A DNA stretch of 64,000 bases from Bacillus sp. OV166 (GCF_900177675.1 NZ_FXWM01000001.1:3419001-3483000), one strand, 5' to 3'. Counted from the first letter of the stretch, positions 50,982-61,133 are shown. Notes: generated by a model from the letters alone, not told the origin. Program-made: numbers and translations.

Positions 50982-52364
50982 ATGAAAATGCTGGACAAAG
51001 TAGAAGAAAATCAAACGCAAATCGTGAAAGATTACGTAAATCGTTTATTTGAAAGTGTTCAAATGCGTAATCCAAATGAATGGGAGTTCCAACAGGCTGT
51101 TAAAGAAGTACTTGATTCTTTAGTACCTGTCCTTGTGAAAAATCCGATATATATCAAACAGGCCGTTCTAGAAAGAATGGTCGAACCAGAGCGAATGATT
51201 ACCTTTCGAGTTCCATGGGTAGATGATAAAGGGAATGTAAAAGTGAATCGTGGATATCGTGTTCAGTTTAGTAGCGCGATTGGACCTTATAAGGGGGGAC
51301 TAAGATTTCACCCGTCAGTTAACGCAAGTATAATCAAGTTTCTCGGGTTTGAGCAAATCTTCAAAAACTCATTAACAGGTCAGCCAATAGGCGGTGGAAA
51401 AGGCGGTTCCGACTTTGATCCAAAAGGTAAATCTGATTTAGAAATTATGCGCTTTTGTCAGAGCTTTATGACAGAGCTTAGCAGACATATTGGGCCGGAT
51501 ATCGATGTTCCCGCTGGGGATATAGGAGTAGGGGCAAGAGAGATCGGTTATATGTTCGGGCAATATAAAAAATTAAAAGGTGCTTATGAAGCAGGTGTGC
51601 TAACTGGAAAAGGCATTGGTTATGGAGGAAGCTTAGGCCGGAAAGAAGCGACAGGATATGGATTGGTTTATTTTGTAGAAGAAATGCTGAAACGTCAGGG
51701 ATTAAGCTTTCAAGGAAGTACCGTTGTGGTATCTGGTTCAGGAAATGTTTCGATTTATGCAATGGAAAAAGCGATGCAGTTTGGTGCAAAAGTGGTAGCA
51801 TGCAGTGATTCAAACGGCTATGTTTATGATCGAAATGGAATTAACTTAGATACGGTTAAACGTTTAAAAGAAGTAGAGAATAAAAGAATGATTGAATATG
51901 TCAAAGAACATCCAGATGCTATCTATCAAGAAGGGTGTTCAGGCATCTGGGCGATCCCGTGCGATATTGCTTTACCGTGTGCAACGCAAAATGAGGTAGA
52001 TAAGGAAGCGGCAGAATTGTTAGTTTCAAATGGGGTAAAGGCAGTGGGCGAAGGTGCAAATATGCCTTCTACTCTAGAAGCCATCGATACCTATTTGTAT
52101 CATCATGTTTTATTTGCACCTGCCAAAGCAGCAAATGCAGGCGGGGTTGCAGTCTCCGCGTTAGAAATGGCGCAAAATAGTGCAAGGCTGTCTTGGACAC
52201 AAGAAGAAGTGGATATGAAATTACAAGGCATCATGAAAGATATTTATAGTAAGAGTATGAAGGCATCAGAAGATTATGATGCTCGAGGAAATCTTGTTGT
52301 CGGTGCTAATATAGCTGGATTCGTAAAAGTAGCTAATCCCATGATCGAACAGGGTGTTATATAA
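50982..52364 (+). CDS. gdhA: NADP-type glutamate dehydrogenase (hexameric, class I)
   Basis: A 460-residue protein with ATG after AGGGGCGAACGTT. It has the class I features: IGPYKGGLRFHPSVNAS, GGGKGGSDFDPKGKSD with the catalytic lysine, PAGDIGVGAREIGYMFGQYKK, the nucleotide fold VVVSGSGNVSIYAMEKA and VGEGANMPSTLEA. Length and N-terminal extension match the NADP-dependent biosynthetic enzymes (aminating 2-oxoglutarate) rather than the shorter NAD-dependent GudB/RocG. A GltC-like gene lies divergently and a terminator follows. Confidence 0.93.
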   Translation: MKMLDKVEENQTQIVKDYVNRLFESVQMRNPNEWEFQQAVKEVLDSLVPVLVKNPIYIKQAVLERMVEPERMITFRVPWVDDKGNVKVNRGYRVQFSSAIGPYKGGLRFHPSVNASIIKFLGFEQIFKNSLTGQPIGGGKGGSDFDPKGKSDLEIMRFCQSFMTELSRHIGPDIDVPAGDIGVGAREIGYMFGQYKKLKGAYEAGVLTGKGIGYGGSLGRKEATGYGLVYFVEEMLKRQGLSFQGSTVVVSGSGNVSIYAMEKAMQFGAKVVACSDSNGYVYDRNGINLDTVKRLKEVENKRMIEYVKEHPDAIYQEGCSGIWAIPCDIALPCATQNEVDKEAAELLVSNGVKAVGEGANMPSTLEAIDTYLYHHVLFAPAKAANAGGVAVSALEMAQNSARLSWTQEEVDMKLQGIMKDIYSKSMKASEDYDARGNLVVGANIAGFVKVANPMIEQGVI

Positions 52365-52410
52365 AATATACTATCTTGTTATGATAATAATAGAATATTG
52401 ATACCGTTCA

Positions 52411-52461
52411 AAACAACGATAAAAGGTCACAGATTGGTGGCCTTTCATCGTTGTTTTTTCT
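52411..52461 (+). terminator. Terminator after gdhA
   Basis: Stem AAACAACGAT..AAAGG.CA / GTG.CCTTT.ATCGTTGTT followed by TTTTCTTTT. Confidence 0.9.
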
Positions 52462-52506
52462 TTTCTATCAATCGTTTACTTATCTTTTTAAGTAACGTGG
52501 AAGCAA

Positions 52507-52570
52507 TAGTCGTTTGAATTTTTGTTAATTGAACAAACTGAGAACATATTAGGAAAATGTGAAAAGATAG
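52507..52570 (+). pseudogene. 3' relic of a second CBS-HEPN gene
   Basis: The text LLIEQTENILGKCEKI matches the last residues (LLIEQTEKLLGACEKM) of the protein at 45383-46189, and the DNA agrees closely over about 50 bp. The stop codon is absent and the frame runs on into the PadR gene. Everything upstream of the match is gone. Confidence 0.7.
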
Positions 52571-53079
52571 GTAATTTTTATATCGAAAAAAATAATCGAT
52601 ATATCTATTGCTTTATCTATGTATATCGATTAAAACAAATAGCAGTCCTTCAGCTGCTTAAGGAGGAGCCGCGACATGGCTATGAAGTGATGAAGCTGCT
52701 GGAAGAGCGGAGTAAAGGTGTGTATTCTCCGAGTGCAGGAACAATTTATCCAGCTTTGCAGGATTTATCCGAAAGAGGTTTGATCTCAATTGATGAACAA
52801 ACAGATAAAAAAGTATGTACGTTAACTCCTGATGGCTTGGAATTTCTGTCAGAGACGGTTCACGATGAGGATCAGGTGTTTTGGGAGGAATGGCGCCTTC
52901 ATTTATTGTGGAAGCAATCGAAGGAAGCTGGATTACTGCGCGAAGAGATGGATAAATTTCAATTGGAGTTTCAATACGCAGTAAGTAGAGTATTGCATGA
53001 GCCTTCACTTGCACCAGAACTTGCCGAAATCATTAAGATCGGAAGGGCTCACTTGATTCAGTGGTCAAACAAGAAGTGA
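52522..53079 (+). CDS. PadR family transcriptional regulator, N-terminus fused to a CBS-HEPN relic
   Basis: The recognisable PadR part starts at about 52633 (KQIAVLQLLKEEPRHGYEVM, SAGTIYPALQDLSERGLI, KKVCTLTPDGLEFL) and continues with a helical C-terminus (FQLEFQYAVSRVLHE). No ATG, GTG or TTG with a ribosome site lies at the normal beginning of the domain; the only upstream in-frame start is TTG 52522, inside the CBS-HEPN relic. The product would be a chimera with about 37 foreign residues. Perfect 11-base arms TAATCGATATA (52593) / TATATCGATTA (52622) sit at the junction and may be the PadR operator or the scar of rearrangement. Confidence 0.7.
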   Translation: MLIEQTENILGKCEKIGNFYIEKNNRYIYCFIYVYRLKQIAVLQLLKEEPRHGYEVMKLLEERSKGVYSPSAGTIYPALQDLSERGLISIDEQTDKKVCTLTPDGLEFLSETVHDEDQVFWEEWRLHLLWKQSKEAGLLREEMDKFQLEFQYAVSRVLHEPSLAPELAEIIKIGRAHLIQWSNKK

Positions 53080-53177
53080 GAAAACATATCAAACGAATAC
53101 CCATGTAGAAGGTTTTCCACGCTACAAGGTACAGGACAGATTTAGGGGTAAAATTAGAACTAATAGGAGGAATTTTC

Positions 53178-53663
53178 TTGGATATCATCGATATTATCTA
53201 TTCTCGACGTAATATAAAAAATTTCAAATCAGATCCGGTCACTATAGAGCAAATCAGCAAATGGCTGGAAGCCGGCTCAATGGCTCCCAATCATAAAATG
53301 ACTGAACCATGGGAAGTGTATATGGTTGGTGTGGAGACAAGAGAAAAGTTAAACCACAAAACCAATTTCTTCCATGCACCTGTTGTACTTGCCATTTTAT
53401 CCAAACACGGTGCCAATGAAATTGAAAAAGTAGAAAACGCACATGCTACAGCCTGCTTTGTACAAAATTTTAATCTAGCCGCTTGGGCAGAAGGGGTTGG
53501 AACATTCTGGTCATCCATGGGGGCTGCTCCGAAAAACCGTGAAATTCTAGGTGTTCCGGATGGGTATGATGTGATTGGGATCTTTGGTGTAGGGTACCCA
53601 GAAGAAATCAATGAACCAAAAGAAAGGACTCCTATTCAAGAAAAAATAAAGTACCTTTCTTAA
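53178..53663 (+). CDS. Nitroreductase family protein
   Basis: A 161-residue protein from TTG 53178, after ATAGGAGGAATTTTC. It is short for the family (usually about 200). The FMN-binding start DIIYSRRNIKNFKSD (RR then FxxxPV), EAGSMAPNHKMTEPWEVYM and the C-terminal GIFGVGYPEE are present. Such enzymes reduce nitro groups, flavins or quinones with NAD(P)H as homodimers. It follows the PadR gene by about 100 bp on the same strand and could be its target, as reductases often are for PadR-type regulators. Confidence 0.85.
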   Translation: MDIIDIIYSRRNIKNFKSDPVTIEQISKWLEAGSMAPNHKMTEPWEVYMVGVETREKLNHKTNFFHAPVVLAILSKHGANEIEKVENAHATACFVQNFNLAAWAEGVGTFWSSMGAAPKNREILGVPDGYDVIGIFGVGYPEEINEPKERTPIQEKIKYLS

Positions 53664-53803
53664 AAAAGGAAAATTACGAGTTTTACATAATATGGTATAA
53701 TTACAATTGATTTAGAAGTAAAAATAAGTGCGGTATAAACACCAATCCAAAATTTTCGAATAGCCATGCCAATCGAATGAATAGTAAAAAAGGAGAAATA
53801 ACA

Positions 53804-54217
53804 ATGCCAAAACAATTTTGGATTAACTTGCCGGTAAAAGACATCAATAAATCAAAAGAGTTTTATAGCAAAGTAGGATTTATTGTTAATGAGCAACATG
53901 GCAATAGCGACCAAGCACAATTGATCATCGGGGATCATAATGCTACGGTTATGCTATTTCCAGAGTCTACTTTCGAAAACTTTACCAGACAGGTAATTGT
54001 TGATACAAAGCAAGCTACGGAAGTATTGCTATCCGTGGATGCCGACAGCAGAGAAGAAGTAGATGTAATGGCAAAGAATGCAGAAGAGGCTGGCGGTAAA
54101 ATATTTGGAAAGCCTTCAGAGAGCCAAGGATGGATGTACGGCTGCGGTTTTACTGATTTGGATGGTCATCGGTGGAATGTGTTGTATATGGATATGAGCA
54201 AAATGCCGAAAGAATGA
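53804..54217 (+). CDS. VOC family protein (glyoxalase/bleomycin-resistance fold)
   Basis: A 137-residue protein from ATG 53804 after AAAAAGGAGAAATAACA. It opens with KQFWINLPVKDINKSKEFYS and ends GWMYGCGFTDLDGHRWNVLY, the two halves of the VOC fold with the C-terminal metal-ligand-type positions (the D-x-D-G-H motif). The middle strand NATVMLFPESTFE is typical of the YdfO/PhnB-like group. The enzyme activity is not deducible. Confidence 0.85.
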   Translation: MPKQFWINLPVKDINKSKEFYSKVGFIVNEQHGNSDQAQLIIGDHNATVMLFPESTFENFTRQVIVDTKQATEVLLSVDADSREEVDVMAKNAEEAGGKIFGKPSESQGWMYGCGFTDLDGHRWNVLYMDMSKMPKE

Positions 54218-54352
54218 GATAGGATTATAAGGGAAATATTCTGCGGCGATAAGAGCATTTATGTAATATCGATTGTAGCGGATGCCTTCTGCGATACGTC
54301 CAACTGCGTTCAAGTGTCCGCCTGCGTTGGGTCATCCGCCTTTACTTATTTG

Positions 54353-54583
54353 TTAACGAAAATTTTCAATAAAGTTTACGACATCTCCCACCGTTTGAAG
54401 CGTCGCTGCAACTTTGTCACTAATTTCGATAGCGAATTCATCTTCAATTTCCATCGTCAGGTTCACCATATCAAGTGAATCAGCTTCGAAGTCATCTTTG
54501 AATGATGCTTCCGGTTTAATATTCTCCATTTTCACTCCCAGTTGGTCTGCGATAATAGGTTTTAACTTTTCAAATGTGGTCAT
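54353..54583 (-). CDS. Acyl carrier protein (stand-alone)
   Basis: A 76-residue protein, ATG after AGGGGGATGGCACA. It has the ACP four-helix pattern and the phosphopantetheine serine in EADSLDMVNL (D-S-L). The main acpP of Bacillus lies in the fab operon; this copy stands alone, so it may be a second ACP. A possible stem GGATG / CATCC lies downstream (54280-54345). Confidence 0.85.
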   Translation of the reverse strand: MTTFEKLKPIIADQLGVKMENIKPEASFKDDFEADSLDMVNLTMEIEDEFAIEISDKVAATLQTVGDVVNFIENFR

Positions 54584-54712
54584 TGTGCCATCCCCCTAAG
54601 TATTTCATAACCTCCATTATAACAACCAATATCGGAACGGAAAACATAAAAGTATTGCCAATATCCGGCGAACATCTCCCTTTCTTAGTGTTCATGGTTG
54701 ATTACTTAAACA

Positions 54713-55822
54713 TTACAAGACAATACCTTGTTTGATGATTTCGACTTTTACATTCGTTTGAATCTTTATATTTTTAAAATAATCCTTCTTATCTAGTATT
54801 TTCCAAGTATTGGGGTGAAACGCGATCAATCTCCTCCCAATTCCAAATACATCACAATTCGCCTGCTGTAATTTTGTTATAACCTGTTTCGCGTCTTCTG
54901 TAAGCTCCTTTGATAAAACCTTGTTTAGTCGTTCTATATCTTTTGGAACATCCCCTTTGGGATATTCTTCTACGTTTATCTTTAAATGTAGGTTTAATTG
55001 AACAGAAACCTCTCCATTTTTTACATGAACTTTTAATTTTCTTTTCATATTGTTGACATTATATGAAATATAATTTTTTATTTTCTGCTGCTCTTTTTTA
55101 TTCACTCGTTTTGTAAATCGTGCGTATTTTCCTTTTTTGTTATTCAATAAAAGAAGGAGGCATGAATCTTGCGGCGATAAACTTCCCGAATATTTTTTTT
55201 CATTCATTAGGGCTAGGCCGACCACTACTGCGCTTTTCTTTTTATTCATTTTAAGATAAGGGAGGACGATATCTTCTCCCGGATCAATCATTTCTGAGGC
55301 TAGTGTCTGGATGGTTTGAATCGGAACGATCGAGTTTTCTTCTGCGCTAGTAAGAGCTTCTTGAATATATTCGCTAACGTTTGGCTCATGTTTTGGATTA
55401 ATTTCAAGCAGGTTCACCGCTTCACCGGCCACTACCCCTAGTGTCGCCCCAAGCGAATTGCGCGGATCTCTCCAAATGACATCTAATGGTGGATAAATAC
55501 CTGCAGCCGCCATCCGCTCGCCGAACAAAATCAGTTTATTTTTAGATGAATCTAATATTCCAGATACTCCTCGATCGATTTTAAGCCGACAATCCCTTGG
55601 TGTATGACCTTTTGCAGAAAGTGTTTCACTTTTTACCCTAGCTTGCGGTCCCTCGGAGGACTCCTCGACTATGGGAATGGAAACCCCTAATAACATTTCG
55701 TCGTTATCTGCTAAATCATAACTTAATATCTGTACCAATACTGCATTTTTCATCAGGTGCTGGTCCCAGCATCCAGTAAGTAATAAACATAGAAGTACAA
55801 GGATAGGCTTTTTGCTTTTCAT
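54713..55822 (-). CDS. Ger(x)C family spore germination lipoprotein
   Basis: A 369-residue protein with lipoprotein signal MKSKKPILVLLCLLLTGCWD. The three-domain GerBC-type body has NAVLVQILSYDL, the Gly-His string SAKGHTPRDCRLKID, ILFGERMAAAGIYPPLD and VLSKELTEDAKQVITKLQQANCDVFGIG. Its start overlaps the end of the permease gene by ATGA. It is the C subunit of a GerA-type nutrient receptor in the inner spore membrane. Confidence 0.9.
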   Translation of the reverse strand: MKSKKPILVLLCLLLTGCWDQHLMKNAVLVQILSYDLADNDEMLLGVSIPIVEESSEGPQARVKSETLSAKGHTPRDCRLKIDRGVSGILDSSKNKLILFGERMAAAGIYPPLDVIWRDPRNSLGATLGVVAGEAVNLLEINPKHEPNVSEYIQEALTSAEENSIVPIQTIQTLASEMIDPGEDIVLPYLKMNKKKSAVVVGLALMNEKKYSGSLSPQDSCLLLLLNNKKGKYARFTKRVNKKEQQKIKNYISYNVNNMKRKLKVHVKNGEVSVQLNLHLKINVEEYPKGDVPKDIERLNKVLSKELTEDAKQVITKLQQANCDVFGIGRRLIAFHPNTWKILDKKDYFKNIKIQTNVKVEIIKQGIVL

Positions 55823-56919
55823 GGCTTATTCACCACTTCTTTTTTCGATAAAACCCACGAGAGAATAAGTAAAAGTACAGGTATGATGCCGATGAAAATA
55901 TAGTGCGTCGGCCCAAGAAAGTGATTAAAATTTTCAAAGTCTCTTCCTTGATCAGGAAGAAGAGCCAAAATTAAATTGACTCCTGCAACAATAGGCAGGA
56001 AGCGGGCATAGTGTTTTTTTCTAAAAAGGCTGGCCAACCCCATTGCAGATAATAATAGCCAGTTCGCAATCGAAGTTGCAACAACTACAAGCCAGAGCGA
56101 TAAGAAAAATAAATCCGTCCTTTCGATAACCTGAAACGAATAGGCTTTAATCATATATAATAATGGCTCTGGAGTCAGTCCGATATCTAAATTGGGTTCG
56201 AAATAGACAAGGGCTGCAAACACCAAAAAGGTATAAAAGAAGGTGACAAAAATGTTCGCTGTTGTGATAGCGATCAGCTTCTCTTTTCCGGAAGCTTGCA
56301 CATAGGGATGGATAAAAAGAAACAGTTCAAAGCCCAACATAGAGAAAGCAGCTTCTTTTGAACCTTTCAATATCGTTAGAATGCTATGGTCCCCTACTGG
56401 AAAGATATACAGGAAGTTCGCATCCTTCATTGCATACACAATCAACATTAATAATACAAACAGAATGGGGGATACCAATACATAAAATCTCGCAATACTG
56501 GTTAATCCTGCACTGACGATGTAAATGCAGGTGATGAGGATTAAAACCATTGTAATCCAATTAGGGGTACGCGGTAAGATCCATTTATCGAGGATATCAC
56601 TATATCTTGCTAAAACTAAGCTCCCTGTTACCATAAAATAGAGTGCATAACTGAGAATGAATAGCTTCCCGACAACTTTCCCCAGTAATTTTGGAAGTAT
56701 TTCGTACAAAGATGACGAAGGAAATCTTCTGCTTAGTCCCCAAAAGGCAAAAATAATCGCCTGCGAGATGACTCCTGCTAGTAGAGTGGAAATCCAGCCA
56801 TCCTGTTTGGCTAATAATGCCACATCATGGGGCAACGATAATATTCCTACACCAATTTGGGCCTGGATAATCATAAAGACAAGCTGTTTGTTCGTAATTC
56901 TATTCTTGTTTTGTTTCAT
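55819..56919 (-). CDS. GerAB-type spore germination permease
   Basis: A 366-residue membrane protein with ten predicted TM helices of the APC superfamily (ITNKQLVFMIIQAQIGVGIL, SLVLARYSDILDKWIL). The frame is open to 56976, but ATG 56919 is used here because it overlaps the end of the A gene by 20 bases and gives the normal MKQNKNRITNKQ start. It is the B subunit that recognises the germinant. Confidence 0.9.
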   Translation of the reverse strand: MKQNKNRITNKQLVFMIIQAQIGVGILSLPHDVALLAKQDGWISTLLAGVISQAIIFAFWGLSRRFPSSSLYEILPKLLGKVVGKLFILSYALYFMVTGSLVLARYSDILDKWILPRTPNWITMVLILITCIYIVSAGLTSIARFYVLVSPILFVLLMLIVYAMKDANFLYIFPVGDHSILTILKGSKEAAFSMLGFELFLFIHPYVQASGKEKLIAITTANIFVTFFYTFLVFAALVYFEPNLDIGLTPEPLLYMIKAYSFQVIERTDLFFLSLWLVVVATSIANWLLLSAMGLASLFRKKHYARFLPIVAGVNLILALLPDQGRDFENFNHFLGPTHYIFIGIIPVLLLILSWVLSKKEVVNKP

Positions 56920-58444
56920 TACTATCCCAGCCCCTTGCCAAAGATTGCTTTTTAAGGGTGTTCGGTTTTGAATCAAGCGGACGTGAATTAAATTTCCATA
57001 GGGGCAAACGGATAAACGTATCTTTAATGTCTTTTAATCGAAATGGTGCCCAAGGTGCAAAGTAGGCTGTGCCAAATGATTCTAACCTGCATAAATGAGC
57101 TAAAGTAAACATAAACCCAAAGGTAATCCCTACAAATCCAAAGGTTGATGCCAAAATCATATGGGGAAAACGCAAAAATCGTACGGCATCACTCATTTCT
57201 GTGGTCGGGATGCTGTAGGCTGCAATGGCTGTAATCGCCACAACCACAATCATGGTATTCGAAATGAGGCCTGCACGGACAACTGCATCACCAATAACCA
57301 AACCTCCGACAATACCGATGGTTTGTCCAATCCTTGATGGAAGGCGTACCCCCGCTTCACGAATCAGTTCAATGGTCAACTCCATGACAAGTGCTTCAAT
57401 TAACGGAGGAAAAGGTATATTTTTGATTGAACTTACAACAGGGAGAACTAAATCATCCGGCAGTACTTCAAAATGAAAACCAATCACCGCAATATAAATA
57501 GCAGGCAAATTAACCGCAATGAAAATGCTTACGAGCCTCATGGAACGGATAAAGGTTCCGATCATCCAGCGTGAATTATAATCATCAGGTGAATGGAAAA
57601 AGGCAAAAAAAGTGACGGGAATAATTAAACAAGCAGGAGACCCTTCCATCAACACCGCCACTCGTCCTTCATTCAGATGACTTACAACACGATCTACTCT
57701 CTCTGTACTTAAAACCTGAGGAAAGGGTGACCAGGTGGAATCTTCGATCAATTCCTGAAGAGCTCCAGTACTGGGGATATAATCCATTGAAATATGATGG
57801 ACCCTCCGTTTAAATTCGGTGACCATTTCATTATTGGCAAGGTCTTTCATATAAACCATAGCTATTTTGGATTGAATCTGGTCACCCACTGTTATATGTT
57901 CCATGGTAAGGTTTGCAGTTCTACAAGATTTCCTAATTAAATGAAGATTGGTTGAAATATTTTCGATAAAACCTTCATGAGACCCCTGAATGACTTGTTC
58001 ATTACTAGGTTCTATAATGGTCCTCTCTTTGGAGAGGCCAACTTCCACCATGTAGAACTCTTTGACACCATCCAAGAACAGGATACAGGATCCATTCAAG
58101 AGTGCTTCTTGAGCTTTGAATAAGTTATCTGATTTAAGAAAGTTAGAATAAAGTACACTTGCGAACGGGGCACACTCCGATTCCATCATCGGTTTTACAA
58201 TATCTCTTTGAATCTTATCCTTATCTGCCATCGTATCTAAGAAAATCAAAATTCCCCGATTATTTCTTTCATTTAATTCCTTAATCATTAAATCAGCTGA
58301 ATCGGAAAATGTATGTTTAAAAAAAGAAATATTTTCATCGATGGTATGGAAAACGTCCTTAAAGAATATAGAGTCCTGATTTGAAGCAATTGGTTGGATA
58401 TCCTTTTTCATGAACTTTTTTAAAGCAGGGTAAATGAATTTCAT
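56900..58444 (-). CDS. GerAA-type spore germination protein
   Basis: A 514-residue protein. A soluble N-terminal half (to about 260) includes VFHTIDENISFFKHTFSDS, LNGSCILFLDGVKEFYMVEV and LIEDSTWSPFPQVLSTERVD. A C-terminal membrane half has the typical loop EVLPDDLVLPVVSSIKNIPFPP and the conserved LPSRIGQTIGIVGGLVIGDA. It is the A subunit of a three-gene ger operon (A-B-C, all overlapping). The ribosome site is GGAG before ATG. Confidence 0.9.
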   Translation of the reverse strand: MKFIYPALKKFMKKDIQPIASNQDSIFFKDVFHTIDENISFFKHTFSDSADLMIKELNERNNRGILIFLDTMADKDKIQRDIVKPMMESECAPFASVLYSNFLKSDNLFKAQEALLNGSCILFLDGVKEFYMVEVGLSKERTIIEPSNEQVIQGSHEGFIENISTNLHLIRKSCRTANLTMEHITVGDQIQSKIAMVYMKDLANNEMVTEFKRRVHHISMDYIPSTGALQELIEDSTWSPFPQVLSTERVDRVVSHLNEGRVAVLMEGSPACLIIPVTFFAFFHSPDDYNSRWMIGTFIRSMRLVSIFIAVNLPAIYIAVIGFHFEVLPDDLVLPVVSSIKNIPFPPLIEALVMELTIELIREAGVRLPSRIGQTIGIVGGLVIGDAVVRAGLISNTMIVVVAITAIAAYSIPTTEMSDAVRFLRFPHMILASTFGFVGITFGFMFTLAHLCRLESFGTAYFAPWAPFRLKDIKDTFIRLPLWKFNSRPLDSKPNTLKKQSLARGWDSNETKQE

Positions 58445-58647
58445 TTTTTTACTCCATTATCAAAATGTTTCCATTATCATCCCCAATATATGGTATAACT
58501 ATGTATTTGCTTGTTCTAGTTAATAATAATGAAGTCAATGCTAAAAACACTTTGGTTGATGATATAGGTTTTGGTAGTATGATTAGTTGTGAAGTAAATG
58601 ATAATCAAATAGACAAAAGATTTGATATAAAAAGAAAGGAACTTTAG

Positions 58648-60309
58648 ATGAATACATCATTAGAAATGCTGATCCATTTATTCGAACGAGCTGCCTTGCT
58701 CTTGATTTGCCTGTTCTTTATGATTCGGATCCCGAGATTTAAGGAATCTCTTCAAAAAGAACAGCATTCTCCCACCGAGCGTGTGGTCATTACCCTTGTG
58801 TTTTGCTTATTTGCCATATTTGGTACATATTCAGGGATTCATGTGGAAGGATCACTTGTGAATGTCAGGATTATTGCTGTCGTTTCGGGGGGAATCTTGT
58901 TTGGCCCCTGGGTAGGAATTATTACCGGTATTGTTTCAGGAGTCCATCGATATTTAATAGATATTGGTGGACCCACTTCGATCCCATGTCTCATTACAAG
59001 CATTTTAGCGGGAATTGTTTCGGGTTATATTAACCGAAGAGTGAAGAGGTCCTTGCGCTGGGTTTATGGAATAGTTGCCGGCATATTGTCCGAAATATTG
59101 ACCATGGTGCTGATTCTTGCGATGGCGAATCCGTTTGAACTAGGTTTGGACATTGTTTCTAAAATCGCTTTTCCTATGATTGTAGGAGAGGTAAACATTG
59201 GCCTAATTGTATTGCTTGTGATGAGCGTCGAAGGTGAGAAGGAATTGATTGCAGCGAGACAGGCAAAGTTAGCCTTAGATATTGCAAACAAGACACTGCC
59301 TTATTTTCGATCTGTTAATTTTGATTCTTTGAAGAAGATTTGCCGTATTATAAAAAATGATATCAAGGCCGACGCGGTTGCGATTACAGATACGCATAAT
59401 GTGCTTGCTTATGTTGGCTTTGGTGAAGAACGGTATGTAATCGGGCAGGAAATCATTAGTGATTTGACAAAAGAGGCGATTCACAGCGGGAAATTCATCA
59501 TTCGGAATCAAGTGGCCGATCACCATACACCCCAAATTCACTCCCTGCTCATTGTTCCCTTTGAGGAGCATGGCGAGGTGACGGGTACACTTAAGATCTA
59601 TTACCGCAAAGCCTATAAAATGACCTATTCGTTGCAAACGATGGCCATCGGACTATCGCAAATCATTTCCACACTTATGGAGGTTTCCCGGATTGAACAA
59701 ATTAGGGAAGGTGCGAACAAGGCGGAGCTGAAGGCGCTCCAAACGAAGATTAATCCGCACTTTTTATTTAATGCCCTAAATGCAATTGCCTCCACCACAC
59801 GCAGAAATCCGGACAAGGCACGTGAGTTGATTATTAATCTTTCAGGCTATATGCGTTACAATTTAGAAATTAGTGATGAATTGATTGATATCCATAAAGA
59901 ATTGGAGCAAGTCCGTGATTACGTTGAAATAGAGAAGGCGCGTTTTGGCAACCGGTTAACGGTGGAATACGATATTGACGAAGTAAATGTAAATATCCCG
60001 AGCCTGCTCATCCAACCTTTGGTCGAAAATGCCATTATTCATGGGATCTTAACGATAAAGGGCCCAGGGGTGGTGACGATAGCGGTTAAGGATATGGTAA
60101 ATAAAATAAGAATTAGTGTGAAGGATACGGGGGCTGGAATTAGCGAAGATGTCATTCAGCATTTGCTGCATGATGATGTACCGGCCAACAAAATAGGTTT
60201 GTATAATGTTCACCAGCGAGTGAAACTCATTTATGGACATGGATTGGTCATTCACCGCTTGTCACCAGGAACAGAAGTTTTTTTTGATATCGTAAAGGAG
60301 AACCTATGA
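58648..60309 (+). CDS. LytS-family sensor histidine kinase
   Basis: A 553-residue protein after AAAGGAACTTTAG. The N-terminal 5TM-5TMR_LYT region (residues 1-195, with [20 protein letters not shown] and [20 protein letters not shown]) is followed by a GAF domain (about 215-350) and the His_kinase domain ([21 protein letters not shown], more exactly [11 protein letters not shown]). The ATPase has VENAIIHGI and VKDTGAGIS. It overlaps the response regulator by 4 bp. Such LytS/YpdA proteins sense pyruvate or related metabolites in known cases, and the transporter downstream points the same way. The 58445-58647 gap shows no supported gene. Confidence 0.9.
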   Translation: MNTSLEMLIHLFERAALLLICLFFMIRIPRFKESLQKEQHSPTERVVITLVFCLFAIFGTYSGIHVEGSLVNVRIIAVVSGGILFGPWVGIITGIVSGVHRYLIDIGGPTSIPCLITSILAGIVSGYINRRVKRSLRWVYGIVAGILSEILTMVLILAMANPFELGLDIVSKIAFPMIVGEVNIGLIVLLVMSVEGEKELIAARQAKLALDIANKTLPYFRSVNFDSLKKICRIIKNDIKADAVAITDTHNVLAYVGFGEERYVIGQEIISDLTKEAIHSGKFIIRNQVADHHTPQIHSLLIVPFEEHGEVTGTLKIYYRKAYKMTYSLQTMAIGLSQIISTLMEVSRIEQIREGANKAELKALQTKINPHFLFNALNAIASTTRRNPDKARELIINLSGYMRYNLEISDELIDIHKELEQVRDYVEIEKARFGNRLTVEYDIDEVNVNIPSLLIQPLVENAIIHGILTIKGPGVVTIAVKDMVNKIRISVKDTGAGISEDVIQHLLHDDVPANKIGLYNVHQRVKLIYGHGLVIHRLSPGTEVFFDIVKENL

Positions 60310-61085
60310 GAGCGATTATTGTGGAAGATGAAGTTCCAGCTCGTGAAGAACTGGAGTATTTAGTGGAAGCCTATAGTGAAATTGAAGTGACCCATTTCTT
60401 TGATGATGGCTTAGATGTTTTAAAATTTTTGCAGGAGCATGAAACAGATGTAATCTTTCTAGATATTAATATTCCTTCCTTAAATGGCATGTTGTTAGCT
60501 AGTACCATAAGTAAATTTACAAAAAGGCCTTATATTGTCTTTACCACTGCCTACAAAGAGCATGCAGCACAAGCCTTTGAACTTGAGGCCTTTGATTATA
60601 TTTTAAAGCCCTATGACGAGAAGCGGATTGCTGGGATGTTAAGCAGGTTGGAATCTGCCTTTAAACGAGATCACGTCGAAATAACGCTCCCGAATAGCAA
60701 CCTTAAATCTCATTTGAATTCTCAAGGACAGCAAAGAGAATTCCCAACGCAGGCTTCTAATCGAATCAATTTGAAAAAGAACGATAAAATTATCGTAACA
60801 GATGCGAATGATATCTATTACGCTATCGCCAACGAAAAAGTTACATTGGTGTATACCAAAAAGGAGGAGTACACCATGCCGATGAGCATAACGGAATTCG
60901 ATTCCCTATTGCCTGAGAATCTTTTCTTTCGCTGTCACCGTTCGTATACAGTTAACTTGACCAAAATCCTTGAAATTGTTCCATGGTTTAATCAAACCTA
61001 CATGCTCCGTCTGAAAGATCTTACAGCGGAAATTCCGGTAAGCCGAAGCAAAGTGAAAGCGTTTCGACAAATTATGCATCTATAA
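60306..61085 (+). CDS. LytTR-family response regulator
   Basis: A 259-residue protein whose ATG overlaps the kinase stop. A receiver domain (acidic pocket EDE near residue 8, phosphoacceptor Asp in [13 protein letters not shown], Thr in [10 protein letters not shown], Lys in YILKPYDE) is joined by a 30-residue linker to a LytTR DNA-binding domain ([19 protein letters not shown], then [18 protein letters not shown] and [12 protein letters not shown]). LytTR proteins bind paired direct repeats about 21 bp apart; such a pair lies just downstream, before the MFS gene. Confidence 0.92.
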   Translation: MRAIIVEDEVPAREELEYLVEAYSEIEVTHFFDDGLDVLKFLQEHETDVIFLDINIPSLNGMLLASTISKFTKRPYIVFTTAYKEHAAQAFELEAFDYILKPYDEKRIAGMLSRLESAFKRDHVEITLPNSNLKSHLNSQGQQREFPTQASNRINLKKNDKIIVTDANDIYYAIANEKVTLVYTKKEEYTMPMSITEFDSLLPENLFFRCHRSYTVNLTKILEIVPWFNQTYMLRLKDLTAEIPVSRSKVKAFRQIMHL

Positions 61086-61086
61086 C

Positions 61087-61133
61087 CTCCATTCATTCCG
61101 AATAATAGGCATCTCATTCTGAAAACGGTTTCT
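61087..61133 (+). promoter_or_regulatory. LytTR-type direct repeats and overlapping cre-like site
   Basis: ATTCATTCCGAA (61091-61102) and TCTCATTCTGAA (61112-61123) repeat with exactly 21-bp spacing, two DNA turns. The downstream copy lies within GGCATCTCAT, close to the E. coli YpdB site GGCATTTCAT as I recall it. TGAAAACGGTTTCT (61120-61133) matches the cre consensus. Both fit control of the transporter at 61234 by the LytTR regulator and CcpA. Confidence 0.6.

Noticed and set aside
54230..54350. GC-rich segment downstream of the acyl carrier protein gene, with a minus-strand reading HLNAVGRIAEGIRYN
   Set aside because: Protein-like but unassigned and without a start or ribosome site; treated as non-coding with a possible stem.
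58465..58647. 60-codon plus-strand frame before the LytS gene
   Set aside because: No ribosome binding site and no recognisable family; it fills the promoter region between divergent genes.
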